From NCBI GenBank assembly GCA_032988165.1, contig JANTQF010000149.1:18751-82750 (forward strand): a stretch of 64,000 nt of DNA, given 5' to 3'. The position numbers and the translations under genes were made by a program. Under the pieces are notes generated by a model that had not been told where the DNA came from, did no database searches, and worked only from the letters and a program-made list of their open reading frames with translations. Of this stretch, positions 46,947 through 58,349 are shown piece after piece. Positions within the stretch are counted from its first letter, which is position 1. Each line of letters starts with the position of its first letter. This DNA comes from Emmonsiellopsis sp. PD_33. Lineage: Eukaryota > Ascomycota > Eurotiomycetes > Onygenales > Ajellomycetaceae.

Positions 46947-47592
46947 GTTGTCGTAAGTAGTATCCGGTGGAGGAGTTAGAAACTCTCCAACAAACGAGGG
47001 ATCCAAGGCAGCCTTCACAAAGGCGCTGAAGCCCAAGCTGTTGGTATCCGGGGAGAGCTGGATAGCTCAGGAAAACATGGCAGAGCGGATATGTCTCGTT
47101 CCTCCGCTACAAGCTCTGCTGGTGAGGGTCGAGATAGAGTCCCTCACAGGATCGAAGCGATGGGGAGATGAGGAAAACTTCAGCCGTGGTCGAAGTTGAT
47201 ATTGAGGATGGAATCAGGCATCAATGGCGCTAACCCGTTTGGGTCAAGGAAATTATGTGACTAAGCAACTGCCACGTGACTCTGACGTCGTTTTCATTGT
47301 GCAGCCGGATTTTGTTTTTAAAGGAGATATTAATAAGATTCCGTAGACAGGGCTATGCAAGATATAAAACTGATACTGCATCCTCACTTCGTCCATCAGT
47401 ATATCTAAAATCTGGCGTTGGCGTTCTGTCTCCCTCCCTCCAACGGCCTGCTGTGATTGGCCGCGCGCAGTCAGCTACGTCAAGCACGATTGTTTTGTCT
47501 AGTTTGCCGGCTAGTTTTCTTCTCTCCCGATTACCGCTGCAGAAATTCTTCTCAACAGACATCCTGCCCACCAATTGACACCCATTGCCACG
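46947..47592. promoter_or_regulatory. divergent promoter between ssl2 and the DUF4748-type gene
   Basis: Contains CCACGTGAC (47272-47280), a CACGTG E-box, followed two bases later by TGACGTCG (47283-47290), a CRE-like octamer, and a reverse CCAAT box (ATTGG 47456-47460). Position between two divergent starts and clustered known-type motifs suggest a shared promoter. Confidence 0.5.
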
Positions 47593-48361
47593 ATGAATAC
47601 TGTACGTAGCATTCCCCTATCAGCTACAGGTTGGAGTATACGAATTAACACCTCTAAACATCGCAGATTAGATCTACCTGGTACGTTTCCCTATGGGCGC
47701 CCGAAGCAACATTTCGCCCCAGCAGCCAGCACAGCGGGCCCGTATATATTCTCTGAGACATCTGTCAATTCGATAACCGGATACCGTATCTGACCATTAT
47801 ATCTATCTTGCTGCAAACAGGGTAGGCTGGGGCAGCCTATGTGTCGGTACGTTAAACAAAATCTCCCGCACTCCAACCCAACCCACACTCCCACCAAAAC
47901 ACCCACCCAAACACCAAAACCAGCCAGTACTAACCTACCTTTCCTCCCCCCCGATAGCCGGCGGCGGCGCCTACTACTTCGCGAAGAAATCCATAAACCG
48001 CGAACGAGCCAGCCGGCACGAAGAAGCCCAACGACGCAAAGAACAGGCCCTCGCGAAAGAACAAAGCACAAAATACTCTCGTCAACCCGCACCGCCGCCA
48101 CAGTACACACCCCAACCATCACAGCCAAAGGCGTCCTCGTCATCAGCACAGGAAAGTCAGGGCGTGGCGGACGCGGTGCGTGCGCAGTCGCGGGCAGTGG
48201 GCGCGGGGAAGGATGATACGGCCAGCCCGAGTACGGAGGTAGGACATGATCCTGCGCCGACGAGGCATGAGCCGGAGACGGAGGCCCAGGGGGTCGAGGA
48301 GAAGGGGAAGTATGAAGCTAGTGAGCCGTATCGGTCTAAGAGGGGGAATCGGTTTAGTTAG
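47593..48361 (+). CDS. DUF4748-type small single-pass membrane protein, built from micro-exons
   Basis: Four exons: 47593-47601 (9 nt), 47667-47680 (14 nt), 47821-47846 (26 nt), 47958-48361 (150 aa). Joined, the first three give MNTIRSTWVGWGSLCVAGG and run on into GAYYFAKKSINRERASRHEE in exon 4: a short hydrophobic N-terminal segment ending in a YYFAKK stop-transfer pattern, as in DUF4748 proteins. The rest is a charged, Gln/Lys/Ala/Pro-rich tail ending KYEASEPYRSKRGNRFS. Every intron is GT-AG and the phases fit. Function unknown; a mitochondrial or ER membrane anchor is a guess from the short N-terminal helix. Confidence 0.8.
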
Positions 48362-49074
48362 GGTTGCTGGGGGGGGGTATATACTTGAGTGGTGGGTGGG
48401 GATGGGATGGCTGGGTATGTGCTTCTAATTTGTACCGGTTTTCAAATCTGTATGTGGATGGATAGTGTATGTATGATAAAATCAGCAGGGCAGGAGACAT
48501 TATTATTACAGTTCCTTGATAGGGCCGCGAAAAAAAGCATAGCGCAAGGCTGATATGTTCAATTGATCCTTGTGTATCCATCTGCAAAAGCACCCACTGC
48601 GTGCAGTCCCCATCCCATGTGAAAGCACAACCTACAGAAGAAAAAACCCACAGACAAACGCCAATGCCATCGTATCCCTTGCACCCAAATGCCCCGTCAA
48701 CCGCACTTGAATTTATGCAAAACCCAGATATGTAACCAACTGACGCCAACCCCATGCATAAACAAGCCATAATATATCATCCAGCACCCCAAGTGCATAC
48801 CCAGACCCAATTTGAAATGCAGGACGCAAATGGGATCAATCATGCCAGTGGAATGTTGTATCCATGTGCTAGCGTGCGTGGAAGCAGAGTGGTGGATATC
48901 TACGTATGCCGTTGACAAGCGGCAGGTTAGCACTCCCGTAGTTATTTATGTACGTTTCTTCCGTCTGATCTACACCAACACAGTAGTCCACCTAAAACGG
49001 ACAGCAAGGCACATGTAGCTGACTTGCCCATACCATGAGACGCAAAAAGCAGGACAAGTCAAAGAAGTAAGAAC
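48362..49074. other. convergent intergenic region
   Basis: Between the convergent DUF4748-type gene and the small minus-strand gene. No other gene is supported. Confidence 0.45.
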
Positions 49075-49266
49075 CTACTTGTGAGCATGCGGGTTCCCGA
49101 GCTTTCTCTCCCTCGAGCTCTCGATAGCGGGCGGGATGAAGGGGACCACGACCAGTGAGACCAACCCGGACATCGTGATGAATCGATCGGTGCGGGATTC
49201 AGGCTTCGGTGCGCGGGCGGAGAATTGGCGGATGGAAGCGCGGAGCATGGTTGGCGCGAGGGACAT
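49075..49266 (-). CDS. small mitochondrial-type membrane protein, unassigned
   Basis: 63 aa (57 aa from the second Met). The start MLRASIRQFSARAPKPESRT is Arg/Ser/Ala-rich with no acid until residue 17, like a mitochondrial presequence. A single hydrophobic segment (TMSGLVSLVVVPFIPPAI) and a short polar tail (ERKLGNPHAHK) follow. This layout recalls small subunits of respiratory complexes or their assembly factors, but I cannot assign it to one. A GTAGGT follows the last Lys codon closely, so an additional 3' exon is possible. Confidence 0.5.
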   Translation of the reverse strand: MSLAPTMLRASIRQFSARAPKPESRTDRFITMSGLVSLVVVPFIPPAIESSRERKLGNPHAHK

Positions 49267-50555
49267 CTTTGGTAGGGGTGGTGGTTGGATGCAGGCAGTA
49301 GTGCTAATCAGGTGTATATGACTCTAGGCTGCAGGGTTTGTAAGGACTTGCTGGCAGGTGTTAGAGGAGGCGTAGGATTAATTCGAGGGCAGACGAGGAG
49401 TATTTGTAGTTGGAGAATAAATACTACGATGAGGGGAAGGTTGGTTATCAGGCCCACCAACACAAGAAAGCGCCTCTCGGGAAGACAGGGAAGTCAATAT
49501 AGGGGCTGGACACAACAAACCTTATGGCGCAGGGAGGCCCACTCAAAGAGTCCAAGGAGAACTATATCAGGAGTCCAGTGAGTCAAACTGTTGCTTGTGA
49601 TGGTCTGTTCAATGGCTGGGTGGTGGAGGTATCTATCATATATGCTTTATTAATGCATAATGCATCCCTTTAAGATATAAGAACCCCCAAAATCACGTCA
49701 TCTGCTTCCGTGCTATGTCCTCATATCGATGCTATTTTGTCTCATGATCGCATTTTTAGCAACAGCAGTGGGCCAGCATCAACAAGGCATTGCTTTTGCT
49801 GCCTGAAGGCCCACCTAGCACAAACATTCAGGGTTCCTGTTCTGCGGGAATCGAAACTGGTGTCCAACGAATGACGCCTCCCGGATGGCCTGATTCAAGC
49901 ATTTGCGCTTCGTGTTCAAATCGCCATTTCAGTGACTATGGCCATAATCCGTTTATGAAAGCGTGATACTGCGGGTCTGTATGACGATTGTGGCGGTCAG
50001 TCATCCATTCCATTTCCTCCCGCAATGTCTCGTCAACAATCAGGCCATGAGATTCGTGTGTCCGGATGTCCAGCAACCGAAGTATCAGGCGGTGGGTGGA
50101 CCCATGGGGAACCATGGTTGCCGAAGAGCTTGTCCGCGATCTGGAGAAATAGCCGGATCGCTTGATGCTGAACGGGGAGTTTGCTGGTAGGCCTGGGAGG
50201 GGGTGACATCGCCTTCTGGTGCAGAGACAAGATCCCGGCATGTATACTAATCAAGGGGAGCTTTGAAAGCAGCTGTATCGCATTATTAATTGCTGCGAGT
50301 CGACTGGCTGCGTTGAAGAACTAAAGATTCGTCTGGATGATTGGCCGAAAGAAGGCGGGGATGATTCAGTGTCACGTGATATAGCTACAGGTATGTCATG
50401 TGACTTTGATCATGTGATATCGAACTTGGCGCTCCAAACGAAACCTTTCTTGCCCGCGACGTCGCACGTCTATCAACAACAACCCACAGCTTCTCGCAGC
50501 CGCTACACTGTTTTACACAGATGGAACGTAGGCTGCGTACGGCGCTCCAACTATC
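49267..50555. other. 1.29-kb divergent intergenic region
   Basis: Upstream of the small mitochondrial-type gene (minus) and of the CID gene (plus). It contains the CACGTG/CATGTG cluster listed separately. No additional gene is supported. Confidence 0.45.
50371..50418. promoter_or_regulatory. three closely spaced E-box-like elements upstream of the CID gene
   Basis: GTCACGTGAT at 50371-50380, CATGTGAC at 50397-50404 and CATGTGAT at 50411-50418, spaced by about one and a half to two and a half helical turns and lying 140-185 bp before the ATG. They resemble bHLH or Cbf1/CACGTG-type sites; the factor is not known. Confidence 0.45.
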
Positions 50556-52524
50556 ATGACGTCCCATCTGGTTGCCATCGCCAAAGCCACTTTTTCTGCC
50601 GGCCTTTTGCGACCAGATCCCACCTCCATCCACCGCGATGAGATCGCCTACTTCCACACGACGCTCGACAGGGCACTATCGCACTGCTCTCCAGGAAATA
50701 TCCAGGTTTGGAACAATGACTCCTCACGCCGGCGTTGAAATGGGTTTACTAAATCGTTGATTCGGGAATGCCTTCCGATAGACTTGCAAATCATGGCTTC
50801 TGAAGAATGTCATCCCATCCACCGCAAGGATTGGAGCTTTGGGGAAATACCTTGTCACTCTTTCTGGATCCTTCGACCCTGGTGAAAAGATACCTGCTGA
50901 GCAGGCCGTTGGGTCCCCGAGGACGGCGTCTGCGAAGCGAAAGAGGCTCCATATTCTATATTTGTTGAATGATCTGTTGCATCATACGAAATACCATGAG
51001 GAGACGACGTCAGCCTTCTCAGCCCTCAGTGGTACTTTACAGCCGTCTTTGGTTGATCTCATTAGCCTTGCTGCGGGATATAGTCGCGAGAAAAATCCGA
51101 AATATCACAGACGGTTGAGGGATCTCCTCGACATCTGGGGCAGCAATGGCTTCTACAGCGGCGATTATATCAACAAACTACGCGAAACGGTGGAAAACGC
51201 TTCTTCCCCTGAAGCTCTAAATTCCAAGTCTACCTTGAAAGATAATACAGCAGATACATCGGGGAAACCTGCGTCCAGAGATGCTCCCTATGTTATGCCA
51301 CCTACACACGGAGACCCGGCTGTGCCATACCACGAACTCCCTGCAGGCAACTTGATGCCCCATATTATTCCCAACTCCACCGCTCCTATCCGGCCGCAGT
51401 CCGTGAAACCTCTGCAATTCCTTGCAGGACCAGCAGACGAGTCCCTAGCGAATGCCGTAAAGAGCTTTCTCAAGGATGTGGACAACATTTACAACTCAAC
51501 CGAAAATGGATTCGGCGAGGGAAACGCCATAGAAATCGACGAGCTAGGGCAGGTAGTCATTCGGGACGAAGTGACAGGGGATTTAGTCGACGGAGAGACG
51601 TATTACGGCTGGTCTCGCTCTTTCTGTGAGAAAATGAAGAAGCGCAGAGATGGCAAACGAGGCAGCAGAAGTCGAAGCCGGAGTCGCAGCGGTAGCCGGA
51701 GTAGAAGTTATGACGCAAGAAAACGGCGGCGATACAGTGACAGCGCCAGCAGTGACGGCAGGGGAAGATCAAGGTCACGAAGCTCATCAATCCCACCACG
51801 CCCCCGCAGCCGCAACAGCCCATACTCCCGCTCCGACTCGCGGTCCCGCACACCCCCCCGACGCTCAACACGAGGCCGATCTAGATCACGATCACGATCC
51901 TACTCCCCACACCCCTCATCCGTCCCGCACTCCCAACAACAGCAACAGCAGCAGCAACAACAACAACAACAACAACACCCTCCCTTCCCTCCTCCCGGTG
52001 CCCCACCAATCCCCGTTCCCCCACCACAAATGCAGTACCCCTTCTCCGGCCACCAACAATTTAACCCCCCGCCACCACCACCCGTCCCCGTCCCCGGTCC
52101 AGGCGGTCTCTTCATCCCCCATCCCCCACCAAAACCTCCCGGCTACACGGGCCCCTGGCCACCGCCCCCCCCTCCCCCCGGTGCAGCACCACAATTCCCC
52201 CCGCCGCCTCCGCATATGAACCTGATGAATATGCCAGGTTTCGGCAATCCCCCTCCCCCTCTTCCACCCTTCCAACATGGCCACCCTGGCGGTGGCCCAA
52301 CGCACTTCTCCCCCCCTCCGCCACCCCCGCCACATCAGCAGGACCAATCGCAGCAGTTACACGCTGGCTCGTACCATTTTCCACCTCCGCATGCGGGTCC
52401 CGGACAGGGCCGTGGACGGACGGGGCATCATGGTGGTGATGCGAATGGGAATGGGAATGGCAATGGGGGTGTTGGGGGGAGAGGGGGCGGGAGGGGTGGA
52501 TGGGGGCGGGGAGGGTGGTATTGA
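50556..52524 (+). CDS. CID-domain, RS-rich and proline-rich mRNA-processing protein (CHERP-like)
   Basis: Two exons, 50556-50705 and 50782-52524 (630 aa). Residues 1-135 are a CID, the helical domain that binds the RNA polymerase II C-terminal tail or RNA: a first helix region LVAIAKATFSAG, LDRALSHCSPGNIQ, then LHILYLLNDLLHHTKYH, the signature helix of CIDs. An acidic middle (ENGFGEGNAIEIDELGQVVI) precedes an RS/RG-rich region at about 330-425, a Gln tract at about 432-446, a long poly-Pro part, and a Gly-rich end with RGGGRGGWGRGGWY. The CID plus RS part resembles human CHERP and SR-like splicing factors, but the SURP and G-patch domains of CHERP are not seen. Likely nuclear, linking transcription to splicing; inferred. 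Confidence 0.86.
51928..51977. repeat. CAA/CAG microsatellite coding for poly-Gln
   Basis: A run of about 15 CAA and CAG codons in the CID protein, with the last nine mostly pure CAA. It should vary in length between strains. Confidence 0.85.
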
Positions 52525-53171
52525 TTTACCTGAGTTTAATGGTAATGGGTTACATTGAGATATATCGTTGGGGATTGTCATGGCTGGCTGGCTGGTTGGT
52601 TGGTTTACTGGTTTTCGTTGGATTCCCGGTGAGCTGGTTAGTGTCTGGTTGATGGGACGGGGGTTGGTTTTGAATACATATAAGATAAGAAGTAGAGAGT
52701 GAATGAAGGGATGGATGTATGGATGAGCAATTGTAGGAATATTGTATATTTTAATTGTTTTATTGATTGTTTTTGTTATATGAAGGTAGAGGGGAGGAAG
52801 AAGGGTAGGTAGGGTAGGTAGATCAACATTCCCAGAATACCAAACTCCCTTGACTCAAAATACATCACCAGGTTCCTTTGGTGAGGGAGGAAGCTGCATT
52901 CATGTTCTCATTATTCTCAATCATCAAATAACCAGACAATCTATCATTCTCCTTAACCCATCCAAACATCCAGGCAGAACCACCCACATGTCAATGACTC
53001 TCCAAAAATCAACTCAGGGGTATCCCATCCCATCCCACCCTTATCCTCCAGCTTTCCACCAAAAAAAAAAATATCATATCCCGAAACCCAAAAAGCCCAC
53101 CCAACCAAACCAGATCCAAAAATAAGAACAATCAATATCCCAATAAACCAAAACAACCTGCCTTCCCACAC
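52525..53171. other. convergent intergenic region, CID gene and GH3 gene 3' ends
   Basis: GT- and GGT-rich just after the CID stop, then CA-rich toward the GH3 stop, which lies directly at its right edge. No gene is supported. Confidence 0.5.
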
Positions 53172-55791
53172 TTACAACCCATTCCACCACCCCGTCTCCT
53201 CAACCTCAAAGCTCCCCTCCACCACCCCCTTGCCCGTCCCCTGCACCAAAACCCCATAGACGCCCTTCTCCGCCGTCCATGCATTCCTCACCTCATCCCA
53301 AAAGCTACTCGCCTCCCTCTTGCTAATCACCACACTAACCTTCTTCTCCTCCCCAGGCTGCAACACCACCTTCTGGAACCCCTTCAACTCGCGCGGTGGG
53401 CGATTGATACTATTCGTCGGCGCGGGGGTAACAAACACCTGCACGACCTCCGCGCCCGCGCGGGTGCCTGTGTTGGTGACAGTGAGGGAAACGGTGAGCT
53501 TGTCACCGTCCGTGGAAACCTGCAAGTCCTCGCGTTTGAAAGTTGTATAGGACAGGCCGTGGCCGAAGGGGAAGAGGACGGGCGTCTGCGTCTTCTCGTA
53601 GTAGCGGTAGCCGACGTACACGTCTTCGCCGTACAGTACTCTGCCGCGCTCGGAGCGGAAGTTCAGGTAGGACGGGTTATCCTGCAGGCGTCTGGGGAAG
53701 CTGAGCGGGAGTTTTCCGGCAGGGTTGACGGCGCCGAAGAGGACGTCCGCGATACCGTTGCCGGCTTCGTTACCACCATACCAGGCCTGGAGGAGGGCTT
53801 GGGCGTTGTCGGCCCATGGCATTGTGACTGGCGTGCCGCTTTGGATGACTACGGCAGTCTTGGGGTTTGCGGCGATGACGGCGCTGATCAGCTCGTCGCT
53901 GCCTGGTGGGAGGTCCATGTTTGCACGGTCGTAGCCTTCGGATTCCCAGTCGTTGTTTAGGCCGGCGAATATGACGACTTGGTCGTGTTTCTTTGCCAGC
54001 TCGACGGCCTGCGCGATGGATTCGGCCTTGTCGCGGCGCTTGCAGCCGCTGAAGCGGAATGCGCCGGAGCCGAAGAGCTCTGGGCTGCCGTTTTGGACGT
54101 CGCCGGTAGGCCCGCTGCCGAATTGGAAGTGGACTTGGTAGGTTTGGCCTGCGTTGAGTTCCTTGGAGCCGAAGACTTCGACAGTGCCCATCATGAAGAA
54201 GGCGGTGCCCAGTTTTTGGTTCTTGGAGTTGTCCACGACTAGTTCGCCGTCGATGAAGAGCTTGCCAGTGCCGACGACTGTGACGCTAAAGTCGTAGATG
54301 CCGCTTTCTTCCGGAGTGAAGGTGCCTTCCATGTCGACGTAGAAGGTAGTCGATTTGAGGTTCGGGTGTTTGTAGTCCATGAGCAGGGTGCCGGAGTTAA
54401 TGAGGTGGAGTTCATCGGCAATTTTGCGATCAGGAACGGTGGGAGGCTCATTGTAGGCGCGGAAGATGTAGCCTGGTTTACCGTCGGCCGTTTTGAGAAG
54501 AGGGCCTAGGGTTGGTAGTTCTTTGTGTCCGTAGACGCCCTGGCTGAAGGCGACTTCACCTGTGCATTGGCCGGAGACACCTTCGAAGGGGCTAACTAGG
54601 TAGTAGGGGGCAACGCCAGCGGACCCTCCGCCACAGTACGTGGTAATCTTCGAATTTGGCCCAATCACTGCGATGGACTTGCTTTTGTCAAGGGGAAGTA
54701 TGTTGTTTTCATTTTTCAGCAGAACGATACTCTCTCCAGCTGCGCGACGCAACAACGCCTGATCCTCAGGACGGTTCAATTCCTTTTCTGGGGCGTTTTC
54801 TGGAATGCCAGATTTAGCAGCCAGATTTACGAGTTTGAGTACGTTGCGGACTCTCTCATCAAGGACGTGGGGAGCGACTTTGTGGGAGTGGACGGCATGC
54901 TCGAGGGCACCTCCACGCCAGCGTGTGGGCCCTGGCATTTCCAGGTCCAGGCCTGCGTTGATAGAGTCGGAAGTAGAATACACTCCAAACCTGTAGAATA
55001 TGAGCACAAAAAAAAGAAAAATGAAGTCCGGGAAACGACATAGGACGTACCAATCACTCATAAGCAGGCCTTCCCATTTCCACTCCTTCCGCAAGATATC
55101 ATCAATGACCCATTTATTCTCGCTAAGATGGGTGCCGTTTATTTTGTTATATGCCGTCATAATCGCGCCAGCCTTGGACATCTTCAGGGCGATTTGGAAC
55201 GGTTTGAGGTAGATTTCCCGAAGTGCCCTCTGCGTAAGGATGCTGTCAACCCCCATGCGCTCGTGTTCCTGGTCATTGCACACAAAGTGTTTGGGCGTAG
55301 GGACAATATCCTCCTCCATCACCCCCACACAGTAATTCCCTGCGAGCGTCCCTGATAAAACTCCATCTTCAGAGAACGACTCGAACCCTCTACCACCGAG
55401 AGGAGACCTCTGGATATTGATGGTTGGTCCAAGCAGGACATGAGCTCCCTTTGCCTTCGATTCCTCGCCAAGGAGATTTCCGACTTTGTGAAGCAGTTCT
55501 GCATCCCATGTAGCCCCTAGGCCGGTAGCGCATGGGAAACAAGCAGCGGGAACACCATTGAAGAAGCGAGTTCCACGAACGCCATTTGGTCCGTCAGAGG
55601 TACGCAAAGCAGGAACACCGAGTCGAGGAACAGCAGCAGTGTGCCAAAAATCGACTCCTATGAATTGTAGTTAGTATAAATCTCGGACAATCGTATTCAA
55701 TGGCAGGTATTTATCTCGTACCAGCTGTTAAAGCAACCTTTTCGCTGACTGTGAGTTCCGACAGCACCTTTTCAACGTCGATGGATGCCAT
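53172..55791 (-). CDS. glycoside hydrolase family 3 beta-glucosidase with PA14 insert, intracellular
   Basis: Cleaves terminal beta-glucosyl residues. Three exons: 55791-55722, 55657-55051, 54990-53172 (831 aa). No signal peptide. The N-terminal barrel has DFWHTAAVPRLGVPALRTSD, GPNGVRGTRFFNG, LGPTINIQRSPLGGRGFES, and KHFVCNDQEHERMGVDS. The nucleophile is Asp225 in LLMSDWFGVYST, right at the second intron. The second domain carries ESIVLLKNENNILPLDK and the NDWESEGYDR acid/base region. A PA14 domain is inserted at about 390-535 (FYVDMEGTFTPEESGIYDFS...), as in fungal and yeast beta-glucosidases of this subgroup. A fibronectin-III-like end follows with PRELKGFQKVVLQPGEEKKV. Full-length compared with the family (about 830-860). 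Intron 2 is 60 nt without a stop in frame. Confidence 0.95.
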
Positions 55792-56925
55792 AATGACGTA
55801 ATATTGAATAGCTCCGGATAAATTCTGTGAGCAATGAGGGGCAGCTCGAGTTGTCCGGGCTTTCTAAAGCTCTGGACTTCAATTGTGTAGAATATTTGAG
55901 GATGAGAGAGTTCCTCCGGGACTCCCATCCGCTTTAAACGATTTCTGTTCCCGAAAGGAATCGGAGCCTCCTGGATGAAAACTGACACGTCCTGTCTTTA
56001 CCCGACAGCTCCCCCACTTCCCATAAGGAACGTGAGGGAGAATTCCAGACATCAGATATGCAAGAATTGTAAACATGCCCCGCATGCGGCCATCCATGTT
56101 TCACATCGCGTCCAAGCGGGACAGTTCCAATTTGCTGCTACGAGCTTTTCCCGGTCATCTGTCGATGAAAAAATGGCGATCCACAGGAGGGTAGCGGGTG
56201 AATTGCATGCACCGCATGCTGGTGCGGATGGATGTTGAGGATGGTTCCATAGTTGACGCCGTGGCCGAGCTGCGGCTCCAAGCAGCCATGTGGGGAACGG
56301 TGGGAAGTCGGGCCGGAACTCCCAACATCCAGTCCCCATCCCACCACAGCTTCAAGCCTTCAGCATCCGCTTCTTGCATATAGATCCCACAGTTGACGCG
56401 GCATAATTGCACAGGAATATGCCACAGTTCCTCGTCAGCTGGTGTGCAGGTTATGGAGATTCCGCGCCTTTGAATCCGCTACACCCTAGTTAGAATCTCC
56501 GGCATTGACACCCCTGGGCTTATCTCCGTGAAGCTGCATTTCAACCTTTGATTGACGAGGAGGCGACCACTCGCGAGATCTGGCAGCAGGAAAAAGACAC
56601 CGAGCGTGTCCAGCGCAATGCCTCTCTTCCGTTCTTCCTCCTCAGCAATGGCAATCCCTCATCAAGCACCCGATCAAGTCTGGATCCTCCGTTCCAAGCG
56701 CAGAATCGGCCCTCTAAGCCTCCTTTTTCTCCTTCAAATAGATGTAGGAGATCTTCAGCATGGGTCTTATGCCCAGAGATTTGCTTTACATCGATGTCGA
56801 TCTCAAGAGGTGATTGAAAAGGCTTCACAAACAGCGATTCTAAGGTTGTGGTTAAATATCCCCCGATTAGGCAACTCTAACTATATAGTTATATAGTTAA
56901 ATATCTAACGTCACCCACACCATGG
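55792..56925. other. 1.1-kb divergent gap between the GH3 gene and the HeLo pseudogene
   Basis: Holds the GH3 promoter. Nearby AT-rich TATATAGTT repeats (56876-56900) precede the pseudogene. No gene is supported; short frames only. Confidence 0.45.
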
Positions 56926-58349
56926 CTGGACCCGGGCTCCATCATCGCGCTGGCCACGGTCGACTGCCAGACCGCAAACCTTGCGTGGGATGTGTTTAGG
57001 GACATTTTACACTATTATTTTGATTCGGAGGATTCGATCTTGCAGCTCAAGCTCAAGTGCTTTCACTTCCAGACATGGGCTAGAAATTCTGGTTTAACGG
57101 AGTGCAAGCTTTCAAACGGCCTGCTGCTCATCTACGAAACCGTGGAAAGAACCCTACATTTAACCAGCCAGCTGTTTGAAAATGCAGGCCAGCTACGGGG
57201 GAGATATGGCCTTTCTATCGCCATGTCTAACAGCGCGGCGGACAAGCCGGACAAAATCAGCGGTTTATCACGACGATGAGGAAGTCGATTCGACCAAGTG
57301 GTATCAGGCTTGATGGTTCTGGAGTGGAAGAGACTGGGGAGGGAAATGAGGAGATGCATCTATCGAGGAAAAGATTAGCAAGAGGAAACGGCTTCGATGG
57401 GCTGTTCATGACAAGCAGCAGTTCCGGAAACTGATGTCTGATCTCGAATCGTATGTGGAGAACCTTAACCAGCTGCTCACTGAAACGCGGCGGGTATCAC
57501 TTGGAGATGATCAGAAGAGCATTAAGATTGTGTTCATGGGGATAGATTCCTCCAGTTGATAAGGGAGGCATTGGGCCAGGAGCCATATACTTCATCGATT
57601 CGTGCTCTGGTTGAGCGGAAGGCATTGTCTAAGGGACAGTCCACGAGCACACGAGCTGGACCAATAGGTCTTCGTCCGTTAACCATGAACAATTTTTCCG
57701 TTTCTTGGCTGAGGACGCCCAAGCTGACGAATACGCGCTTCTAGAAAAGAAAGAGACCATCCCGATATATCCCCTCGAGATAAACAAATCCCAACAACTC
57801 GAGTAAACCGAGGCACTTCGTCCTACTTCTCAACCCCACGAGCTCCCCGGATTTCCTGAAACCCCAAGCAACCGGGCTGATTCACGACCCAGCCAACCTC
57901 CACTGGTGGATCTTCTTCAAATTCCCAACGCCAACCGTCCCACCTGCATACCTATCTCTAAACTCACCATGCACCCAGCCCGTACCTCTCCTCTCCTTCT
58001 TAAGTTCCAAGCAAGCACCGCCCACCCCTCGAAACCCGCTTCCATCTCGCTAGCACGCTCGCCAGCACCCTCTCAGAACTCTACGGCAGCAGCTACCGTT
58101 GCTGCTGCTGTTGCCAGTACTAGTGTTGATGGTGATGAAGATGTAGATGGCGGCTTCGATGATTGGCATCTCGCGTTGCAGTTTTATAATCGGATTGTTG
58201 TGCCGTTGAGGAATATTGCGGGAATTCAGGGGGTTGAGGAGGGGTGGGATGATGGGTGTGAGTTGATTGGGCTTGGGTCTATTCACACAGAGGATATAGG
58301 GAAGTTCGAAGTCCAGGTAGAGTATGTAGGGGAATTCTCACTGCTATGA
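56926..58349 (+). pseudogene. decayed HeLo-domain (prion-inhibition/propagation type) gene
   Basis: HeLo domains are N-terminal helical, membrane-active domains in fungal cell-death and heterokaryon-incompatibility proteins such as HET-S. Frame 1 from 56926 begins with CTG where the family starts with Met-Asp-Pro; the nearby ATG at 56922 is out of frame. It shows LAWDVFRDILHYYF, DSILQLKLKCFHFQTWARNS and LIYETVERTLHLTSQLFEN, then a stop at 57277-57279. Related segments then jump frames: frame 2 (57281-57313, DDEEVDST), frame 3 (57303-57360, RLDGSGVEETGEGN), frame 2 (57362-57558, KRKRLRWAVHDKQQFRKLM), frame 1 (57556-57680) and frame 3 (57681-58349, with TAA at 57804-57806). At least four frame changes and two stops make introns an unlikely explanation. 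The downstream part is not recognised. Confidence 0.68.

Noticed and set aside
51650..52219. 189-codon plus-strand frame with His/Pro-rich content
   Set aside because: Shadow of the RS/poly-Pro part of the CID gene.
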